This document shows positions 57,915-64,000 of a stretch of DNA of 64,000 bases, in pieces. The position numbers and the translations under genes were made by a program. The notes under the pieces were generated by a model. It searched no databases. It was not told the origin of the DNA and saw nothing but the letters and a program-made list of their open reading frames with translations. The stretch covers positions 7,181,584 to 7,245,583 of the forward strand of contig NC_009142.1 of assembly GCF_000062885.1 (NCBI RefSeq). Direction: 5' to 3'. This DNA comes from Saccharopolyspora erythraea NRRL 2338. Lineage in GTDB: Bacteria > Actinomycetota > Actinomycetes > Mycobacteriales > Pseudonocardiaceae. The first letter of the stretch is position 1, and each line of letters begins with the position of its first letter.

Positions 57915-59447
57915 CTAGGCGTTCGGGCCCTTGCCTCCGGTACCGCCCGCGGGCACCTCGGCCAGTTCGCCCTTGCCGAGCCTGGAGTGGCTGCGTCCGT
58001 AGACGAAGTAGATGACCACACCGGCGGCCATCCAGACCACGAACCGGACCCAGGTCAGGGCGGTGAGGTTCAGCATCAGCCAGACGCAGGCGATGATCGC
58101 CAGGATCGGCACCAGCGGCACCATCGGCGCCTTGAAGCCGCGCGGCAGGTCGGGCCGGCTCTTGCGCAGCACGATCACACCGGCCGAGACCAGTACGAAC
58201 GCGAACAGCGTGCCGACGTTGACCATCTCCTCCAGCTTGTCAGCCGGGAAGAAGCCGGAGGCCACCACGACGACGGCGCCGACCAGCACGGTCGCGCGGA
58301 CCGGGGTGCCCTTCTTGGGGTCGGTCTTGGACAGGGCGCGCGGCATGAGGCCGTCGCGGGACATCGCGAACAGGATCCGGATCTGGCCCAGCAGCATGAC
58401 CATCACCACGGTGGTCAGACCGGCCAACGCACCGACGGAGATGATCGCCGCGGCCCAGTCCACGCCGTTCAGCGAGAACGCGGTGGCCAGCGTCGAGCGG
58501 CTGCCGTCGGGCTTGGTCGACAGGTCGGTGTACTTCGCCATGCCGGTCACCACGAACGCGACCGCCACGTACAGCACGGTGACGATCGCAAGCGAGCCGA
58601 AGATGCCCCGCGGCGCGTCCCGCTGCGGGTTGCGGGTCTCCTCGGCGGTGGTCGCCACGACGTCGAAGCCGATGAACGCGAAGAACACCAGCGACGCACC
58701 GGCCAGCAGGCCGAAGACGCCGAAGTTGCTGGTCTCGCCGCCGAGGATGAGCGACAGCAGCGACTGCTCCAGCGCCGGGCCGCCCTCCGACGCGGTCTGC
58801 GCCGGCGGGATGAACGGGGTGTAGTTCGAGACCTTGATGAACGCGGCACCGACCACGATGACCAGCAGTACCACCGCGACCTTGATCGCAGTGATCACCA
58901 GGCTGACCCGCGCCGACAGCTTGGTACCCATGGCGAGCAGGGTGGTCAGCACGACCGCCAGCAGCACCGCGCCCCAGTCGAACTGCAACGGCCCCAGCGG
59001 GAACACCGTGGGGACGTCCAGCCCGATCAGGCTCAGCACTTCCTGCAGGTAGGTCGACCAGCCCTTGCCGACGGCGGCCGCGGCGACCGCGAACTCCAGC
59101 ACGAGGTCCCAGCCGATGATCCAGGCGATGAACTCGCCGAAGGTGGCGTAGGAGTACGTGTAGGCACTGCCCGCCACCGGCACCGTGGAGGCGAACTCGG
59201 CGTAGCAGAGCGCGGCCAGCCCGCATGCGACGGCGGCGATGATGAACGCCAGCGAGACCGCGGGCCCGGACGTGTCACCCGCCGTGCGCGCGGCGAGCGT
59301 GAAGATGCCGGCGCCTATGACGACCGACACGCCGAAGACGATCAGATCCCAGGCTCCCAGGTTCTTTCGGAGCTTGGTGTCCGGCTCATCGGTATCCAAG
59401 ATCGATTGCTCGACCGATTTGGTTCGCCACAGCCCAGTACCTGGCAC
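57915..59447 (-). CDS. APC-superfamily amino acid permease (cationic amino acid transporter-like)
   Basis: 510 residues from the GTG at 59447, chosen because GGGAGG lies five bases upstream; an earlier start at 59471 has none. About 12-13 membrane segments run from LIVFGVSVVIGAGIFTLAAR (helix 1 with the APC GxG motif) to VRFVVWMAAGVVIYFVYG. Conserved elements include YAEFASTVPVAGSAYTYSYATFGE, GFDVVATTAEETRNPQRDAPRGI and ILFAMSRDGLMP. It imports an amino acid with protons; the family includes eukaryotic CAT transporters and mycobacterial Rv3253c at the same locus. Substrate uncertain. Terminated by the hairpin at 57832-57867. Confidence 0.93.
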   Translation of the reverse strand: MPGTGLWRTKSVEQSILDTDEPDTKLRKNLGAWDLIVFGVSVVIGAGIFTLAARTAGDTSGPAVSLAFIIAAVACGLAALCYAEFASTVPVAGSAYTYSYATFGEFIAWIIGWDLVLEFAVAAAAVGKGWSTYLQEVLSLIGLDVPTVFPLGPLQFDWGAVLLAVVLTTLLAMGTKLSARVSLVITAIKVAVVLLVIVVGAAFIKVSNYTPFIPPAQTASEGGPALEQSLLSLILGGETSNFGVFGLLAGASLVFFAFIGFDVVATTAEETRNPQRDAPRGIFGSLAIVTVLYVAVAFVVTGMAKYTDLSTKPDGSRSTLATAFSLNGVDWAAAIISVGALAGLTTVVMVMLLGQIRILFAMSRDGLMPRALSKTDPKKGTPVRATVLVGAVVVVASGFFPADKLEEMVNVGTLFAFVLVSAGVIVLRKSRPDLPRGFKAPMVPLVPILAIIACVWLMLNLTALTWVRFVVWMAAGVVIYFVYGRSHSRLGKGELAEVPAGGTGGKGPNA

Positions 59448-59585
59448 TGCCGCCTCCCTCAATCTTCCCAAATGGTGGGTCGCACCCTAGCGCCGCAGTG
59501 TTCCAATGGGAACGGTCCGGCTGGAGCCCCGAGCGGAATTCGTTAACGCCTTGTGACTCATGTTCACAGCATTGCCATTCAGGCA

Positions 59586-60536
59586 CTACTCGTGGTGCGC
59601 GGCGGCGCCTTCGGCGGGGGTGTCCTCAGTGGCACGCTCAAGATCGGGTTCGAGGTACATGAGCCGCGCCGCCGGGACCTTCGCGCGGACCCGGGCCTCG
59701 GCGGCGTCGATCTCGGCGGCCACCTCGGCGACCGTCAGCGAGGGGGCGAGGCCGATCTTCGCGGCGATCAGCAGCTCGTCGGGGCCGATGTACTGGGTCC
59801 GGATGTGGATGACCTTCTCGACGCGCTCGCGCGTCAGTTCGGACACGATGTCGCCGAGGACCGCCCTGTCGGCACCCTCACCGATGAGCAGGCTCTTGGT
59901 CTCGATGATCAGGACGATCGCGATGACGCCCAGCAGGACGCCGATGCAGGCGGTGCCGATGCCGTCCCAGACCGGGTTGCCGGTGAGCACCGACAGGCCC
60001 ACGCCGCCCAGCGCGAGGATCAGGCCGAAGAGCGCACCCGCGTCCTCCAGCAGCACCACCGGCAGCTCCGGGGTCTTGGCCTGGCGGATGAACTGCCACC
60101 AGCTCAGATCGCCCTTGATCGCCCTGGACTCCTTGATCGCGGTGTAGAAGCTGAAGGTCTCCAGCGCGATGGCGATCACCAGGATCACGACCGCGACCCA
60201 CGGCGTGCTCAGCGGCTCGGGGTGCTCGATCTTGTGGTAACCCTCGTAGAGGGCGAACACCGAGCCCAGGCTGAACAGCATCAGCGCGACGACGAACGAG
60301 TAGAAGTAGCGGTCGCGCCCGTAGCCGAACGGGTGTTCCTCGGTGGGCTTGCGCTGCGAGGTCTTCTTGCCGAGCAGCAGCAGGCCCTGGTTGGAGGTGT
60401 CGGCCACCGAGTGCACCGACTCCGCGAGCATCGATGAGGACCCGGTGACCAGGAACCCGCCGAACTTCGCCAGCGCGATGCCCGCGTTCGCGACCAGCGC
60501 CGCGATGATTGCCTTGGTACCGCCGCCTGCTGACAC
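59586..60536 (-). CDS. Cation diffusion facilitator family transporter
   Basis: 316 residues, GTG start at 60536. Six membrane segments. Metal-site pattern in helix 2, LAESVHSVADTSNQGLLLLG (HxxxD), and in helix 5, VVLLEDAGALFGLILAL (D). A cytoplasmic C-terminal domain (VEKVIHIRTQYIGPDELLIAAKIGLAPSLTVAEVAAEIDAAEARVRAKVP) follows. It exports a divalent cation such as Zn2+, Co2+ or Fe2+ in exchange for protons. The C-terminal domain resembles the CDF subgroup with an intact regulatory fold. The last residues (EGAAAHHE) could add weak metal affinity. Confidence 0.92.
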   Translation of the reverse strand: MSAGGGTKAIIAALVANAGIALAKFGGFLVTGSSSMLAESVHSVADTSNQGLLLLGKKTSQRKPTEEHPFGYGRDRYFYSFVVALMLFSLGSVFALYEGYHKIEHPEPLSTPWVAVVILVIAIALETFSFYTAIKESRAIKGDLSWWQFIRQAKTPELPVVLLEDAGALFGLILALGGVGLSVLTGNPVWDGIGTACIGVLLGVIAIVLIIETKSLLIGEGADRAVLGDIVSELTRERVEKVIHIRTQYIGPDELLIAAKIGLAPSLTVAEVAAEIDAAEARVRAKVPAARLMYLEPDLERATEDTPAEGAAAHHE

Positions 60537-60801
60537 GCTGTCACTCCCAATTCCGGTGCGTTGCCGGTGAGCTCCTCACCGGCCGGTTTCGCGAGCAATC
60601 TATCGCCGCATCGGCCGGAAAGTACCCGTTTCGTGCGGACCATCCCAAAGCGACAGGCTGGAAGGCGGCACCGGACGTGTGGCGGCAATCGGCTCGGCCA
60701 TTCGGAACAACTGAACCGGGGGTGGGAAGACGGCCGTTGGCGAAACGAGACGCCGAACCCCGCCGTCCCGACAGCGGGACCCCCGGGCGGAACCCTACGG
60801 G

Positions 60802-62040
60802 TCAGACAACACCGGCAGCGGCGCGGAAGACCTGGGCCGCGCCGTCGGCGTCGAGCGTCGCGGGACGGGCGACGGCCGCCTCGTCGGAGGCCGCCAGCCA
60901 CACCGACTCACCGCGCTCCAGCTCGACCGAACGACTTCCGTCCACCGTGGACAGGTGGACGCGCCCCTTGGTGCACAGCACTATCTGCGGCCCCGCCGAG
61001 TCGAGCAGGACCCCACCGGAGTCGGCGAGCGTCCAGTCCACCCGGGACAGCTCGAACTCCTCGGCCGGGGTCTTGTAGACGGTCAGGTTCGCGTCCAGCG
61101 ACTCGCCCTTGAGGATCCGCATGTCACCGCAGGCGAAGTCCAGCACGCGCAGGAGCTCCGGCACGTCCACGTGCTTGGGGGTGAGCCCGCAGCGCAGGAT
61201 GTTGTCGGAGTTGGCCAGGATCTCCACACCGGTGCCGTGCAGGTAGGCGTGCAGGTTGCCGGCGGGCAGGAAGATCGCCTCGCCCGGTTGCAGCACCAGC
61301 CGGTTGAGCAGCAGGCTGGCCAGTACACCGGCGTCGTTCGGGTACGCCTCGCCCAGCTCCAGCACCGTGCGGCACTCCAGCGCGAACTCGCCGCGCTCGC
61401 GCACGTGCTCGACGCAAGCGTCGAGCAGTTCGGGCGTCACGTCGCGCAGGTAGTGCTCGGGCAGGGTGATCCACGTGGTGAACAGCGCCCGCAGGCCGTC
61501 GGCGTCGGGCTGGGCCGCCAGCAGACCGCGGTGCGCGCGCAGGCTCGGCACGTCGAGCGCGTCGAGCAGCCGCACGGTGCGGCAGGCCTCGCGGAACCCC
61601 GCCAGCGCGTGGAACTCGGTCAGCGCGCAGATCAGCTCGGGTTTGGCGGTGGGGTCCGGGTAGTTGCGGTTGGCGGCGTTGCGCGGGATGCCCGCCGCCT
61701 CCTCCCGCGCGAAGCCCTCGGCCGCCTGTTCCACAGACGGGTGCGCCTGCAGGCTCAGCGGCTCGTCGGCCGCCAGCACCTTGAACAGGAACGGCAGCCT
61801 GCCGCCCCAGCGGTCGTTGCAGCCCGCGCCGAGGTGGTGCGCCGGATCGGCGTCCAGCAGCGCCAGCAGCGACTCCTCCGTGCCGTCGTGGCGGACCAGC
61901 ATCGAGGGGTCACCCGGGTGCGCGCCCATCCACAGCTCTGCCTCGGGGTGCGGCGTCGGGACCGGACGGCCGAGCAGGTCCGCGATCGCGGTGCGCGAAC
62001 CCCAGGCGTAGGGGCGCACCGCGTTCCGCAGTAACTCCAC
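60802..62040 (-). CDS. manA: Mannose-6-phosphate isomerase, class I
   Basis: 412 residues, GTG start at 62040 (VELLRNAVRPYAWGSRTAIADLLG). Zinc site segments include LQAHPSVEQA, NRNYPDPTAKPELICALTEFHALAGF and the later PAGNLHAYLHGTGVEILANSDNILRCGLTPKHVDVPELLRVLDF. It interconverts fructose-6-phosphate and mannose-6-phosphate, feeding GDP-mannose synthesis for glycolipids and protein mannosylation. The order manA-SIS protein-Trm112-like-manB reproduces the mycobacterial manA-Rv3256c-manB region. Confidence 0.95.
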   Translation of the reverse strand: MELLRNAVRPYAWGSRTAIADLLGRPVPTPHPEAELWMGAHPGDPSMLVRHDGTEESLLALLDADPAHHLGAGCNDRWGGRLPFLFKVLAADEPLSLQAHPSVEQAAEGFAREEAAGIPRNAANRNYPDPTAKPELICALTEFHALAGFREACRTVRLLDALDVPSLRAHRGLLAAQPDADGLRALFTTWITLPEHYLRDVTPELLDACVEHVRERGEFALECRTVLELGEAYPNDAGVLASLLLNRLVLQPGEAIFLPAGNLHAYLHGTGVEILANSDNILRCGLTPKHVDVPELLRVLDFACGDMRILKGESLDANLTVYKTPAEEFELSRVDWTLADSGGVLLDSAGPQIVLCTKGRVHLSTVDGSRSVELERGESVWLAASDEAAVARPATLDADGAAQVFRAAAGVV

Positions 62041-62160
62041 AGTCGTTCTCGCTTCCTCGTCTCACGCCTGCTCGTTCGTCCACCGGCACCGGCGCCGCGC
62101 CGGACACAGCACACCCTCCGCCGGGGAGCGGGGCATCAGGGCTGTCCCTGAGCTTTGCCC

Positions 62161-63240
62161 TCAGTGCATCGCCAGGGCTTGCCAGCCGGGACCGTCGAGC
62201 GTGCCGGCCGCCAGCCCCAGGTACACGGCGGCGAGGTCGAACCGGGCGGCCAGCAGCGCCGACCGCAGCACGGCGTCGTCGCGCACCGACTCACCCGGGG
62301 TGACCAGGTCGGCTGCCGGCAGGTCGCGAACCGCGGCCCGCTCGGTGGCCTCGCTCTCGGCGTCGAACCGAGCGCTGACCAGGAACACGCGCATCAGACC
62401 GCCGGGGTTGTCCTCCGGATCGGCGAACAGGTCCGCCTCCGAACCGAGGCCCTGCGCGGCGCGGTGCAGGGCCTGGCGGGCGACCGCCTGCTGGTAGCTC
62501 GACACGTCGCAGGCCGTGCCGGCGTGGCAGCCCAGCGCGTAGGCGCCGTGCTCGGCGACCGCGGTGGAAACCTGGTCGAGCCCCCACAGCAGCGGCGCGC
62601 GGTCGGCCAGCCGCATCGCCAGCGACTTCGCCGGGTTCGTCAGCAGTTCGTGCGACGGGTGTGCCCGGGAGGCCTCGCGATCCAGCTCGTCGGCGAGTGC
62701 TTCGGTGTCGGCGTGCAGCAGGCCGAGGGCGCCGAACAGGCTCAGGCCCGCGGTGAAGGCGTGCGCGAAGCTCAGCGCCGGGGGCACCGGCACCTTCGGC
62801 GCGATGACCTTCGCGCGGCCGGCCGCGGCAGCCGCCACCGGGCCCTCCGCCGGGACGGCCAGGACCACGGTCGCGCCGCGGCGCCCGGCCACCGACACCG
62901 ACTCGGCCAGCACCGGGTCCCCCGCGTCGTCGGTGGCTGCGAACACGACGTCGAGCGCACCCACCCAGGTCGGCGCGGTTTCGGCCACCACGACCGGAAC
63001 CGGGCACGACTGCCCCGCCAGTGCGGCGAGCAGCCGGCACACCCCGGGCGAGACACCCGGACGGGCCAGCAGCACAACCGCTCGCGGTCTGCCGTCGGAG
63101 AGGTCGTCGAGTCCGGTCTCGGCGGCCACCTCGGCCGCCGAGCGCACCTGCGCGCCGGCCATCGCGGCCGAACGCAGCAACCCCCCGGTGTCGACGTCGG
63201 CGAGCCGGGCCGGGTCGTCGAAGAGGCTGTCGTCGAGCAC
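62161..63240 (-). CDS. SIS-domain sugar-phosphate isomerase-like protein (TobH/Rv3256c-like)
   Basis: 359 residues beginning MLDDSLFDDPARLADVDTGG. Two Rossmann-like SIS halves are suggested by RAVVLLARPGVSPGVCRLLAALAG, PTWVGALDVVFAATDDAGDPVLAESVSVAGRRGATVVLA and FAHAFTAGLSLFGALGLL. The family sits between manA and manB in many actinobacteria and resembles phosphoglucose/phosphomannose isomerases of archaea, but lacks a proven activity. A role in mannose metabolism is inferred from position. Starts 7 bp after the Trm112-like gene stop. Confidence 0.85.
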   Translation of the reverse strand: MLDDSLFDDPARLADVDTGGLLRSAAMAGAQVRSAAEVAAETGLDDLSDGRPRAVVLLARPGVSPGVCRLLAALAGQSCPVPVVVAETAPTWVGALDVVFAATDDAGDPVLAESVSVAGRRGATVVLAVPAEGPVAAAAAGRAKVIAPKVPVPPALSFAHAFTAGLSLFGALGLLHADTEALADELDREASRAHPSHELLTNPAKSLAMRLADRAPLLWGLDQVSTAVAEHGAYALGCHAGTACDVSSYQQAVARQALHRAAQGLGSEADLFADPEDNPGGLMRVFLVSARFDAESEATERAAVRDLPAADLVTPGESVRDDAVLRSALLAARFDLAAVYLGLAAGTLDGPGWQALAMH

Positions 63241-63246
63241 GAGGCG

Positions 63247-63447
63247 TCACCCCTCTCCGGGATCGCCTGGAGCGGGACCGCCGACGGCCTCCTCCAGCAG
63301 CAGCACCGGGATGCCATCGCGGACCGGGAACCCGCGCCCGCAGGAAGTGCAGGTCAGCAGACCGTCGTCGCTCTGCCGCAGCGGCGCGTGCGCCGGGCAC
63401 GGGCAGGCCAGGATCTCCAGCAACTGCGGTTCCAAGTCAACGGCCAC
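63247..63447 (-). CDS. Trm112 family zinc-ribbon protein
   Basis: 66 residues from the GTG at 63447 with GGGAGGA four bases upstream. The zinc-ribbon pattern is LACPCPAHAPL ... LTCTSCGRGFPVRDGIPVLL, matching the bacterial Trm112-like (YcaR/UPF0434) family. In yeast Trm112 is an activator of methyltransferases; in bacteria its role is less known. The longer open frame upstream is not coding. It lies in the same minus-strand transcript as manB (upstream) and the SIS gene (downstream). Confidence 0.88.
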   Translation of the reverse strand: MAVDLEPQLLEILACPCPAHAPLRQSDDGLLTCTSCGRGFPVRDGIPVLLLEEAVGGPAPGDPGEG

Positions 63448-63502
63448 GTTTCCTCCCAAGCCCGCCGGGGAGTGCGCGCTCCACCGGCCCGTCGCATCGA
63501 TC

Positions 63503-64000
63503 TCAACCTCGCACGACCGCGAGCACCTCATCGCGGAGCGCGGCCATGGCGTCAGTGTCCCTGGCCTCGACGTTGAGCCGGAGCAGCGGTTCGGTGTTGG
63601 ACGGGCGCAGGTTGAACCACGACCCGTCCGCGAGTTCCACGGTAAGCCCGTCCAGCTCGTCGGCACGAGCGCCATTCCGGTCACCGAACACCTCGGCGAC
63701 GCGCCGCATCCGCTCCTGCTGGTCGTCCACGGTCGAGTTGATCTCGCCGGACGCGGCGTAGCGGGTGTACTCGGCCATCAGCTCCGACAGCGGCCGCTGC
63801 TGGCCGCCGAGCGCGGCGAGCACGTGCAGCGCGGCGAGCATGCCGGAGTCGGCCCGCCAGAAGTCGCGGAAGTAGTAGTGGGCCGAGTGCTCGCCGCCGA
63901 AGATGGCGCCGGTCTCGGCCATCGTCTGCTTGATGAACGAGTGGCCGACGCGGGTGCGCATCGGCTCGCCGCCGTGCTCGGCGACGATCTCGGGCACCGC
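63503..64000 (-). CDS. manB: Phosphomannomutase/phosphoglucomutase, C-terminal part, cut by the window edge
   Basis: The visible C-terminal 165 residues contain GHSFIKQTMAETGAIFGGEHSAHYYFRDFWRADSGMLAALHVLAAL (domain 3 sugar-binding loop GEHSAH) and the domain 4 phosphate-binding loop NLRPSNTEPLLRLNVEARD. The metal and catalytic-serine domains lie beyond position 64000. It converts mannose-6-phosphate to mannose-1-phosphate for GDP-mannose and is first in the manB-Trm112-SIS-manA set. The stop is at 63503. Confidence 0.93.
   Translation of the reverse strand, partial: AVPEIVAEHGGEPMRTRVGHSFIKQTMAETGAIFGGEHSAHYYFRDFWRADSGMLAALHVLAALGGQQRPLSELMAEYTRYAASGEINSTVDDQQERMRRVAEVFGDRNGARADELDGLTVELADGSWFNLRPSNTEPLLRLNVEARDTDAMAALRDEVLAVVRG

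Overview
The window is high-GC actinobacterial chromosome. Diagnostic genes are WhiB1, the SigR/RsrA pair, the MtrAB-LpqB envelope system, a Ni superoxide dismutase, LpqB- and Rv3235-type proteins and the actinobacterial ribosomal peptide bL37. Gene content and GC suggest a Pseudonocardiaceae-like organism (Saccharopolyspora or a relative). That is inference; the complete 16S gene at about 36502-38024 would settle it.

The left part (1-16.5 kb) is more mixed. It has the start of a probable histidine ammonia-lyase next to an IclR regulator, a four-gene OpuC/ProU-type osmoprotectant ABC transporter (minus strand), and a bis-aminopropyl-spermidine-synthase-like protein. A four-PAS GGDEF/EAL protein, malic enzyme, an orphan dTDP-sugar epimerase and a secreted cholesterol oxidase follow. 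The part ends with the divergent sodX/sodN pair and two adjacent DJ-1/PfpI-fold proteins, one fused to an AraC domain.

From about 16.5 kb to the right edge the gene order follows the region Rv3214-Rv3257c of Mycobacterium tuberculosis, as I remember it. The order here is phosphatase, acetyltransferase, membrane protein, lipid kinase, whiB1, pdtaS, biotinyl-domain protein, rsrA-sigR, SRAP, aroA-rsgA, DUF6912/wax-ester-synthase, Rv3235-like, secA, hpf, comF, lpqB-mtrB-mtrA, tmk, sahH, amino-acid permease, manA, SIS protein, manB. Several regulatory loops can be read directly. Three GTGA-N6-TCAC (CRP-type) sites precede whiB1. A consensus SigR promoter precedes sigR and would produce a 55-residue N-terminally extended isoform. 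Strong terminators separate convergent genes.

The conserved block is interrupted by a complete 16S-23S-5S rRNA operon (minus strand, 32948-38024) ending in a tandem array of terminator hairpins, by a large membrane hydrolase gene (51991-54840), and by an intact-ended IS21-family element (55082-57266, 5-bp target duplication CAAGG) whose istB carries an apparent one-base frameshift. No tRNA gene, CRISPR array, phage or biosynthetic cluster was seen.
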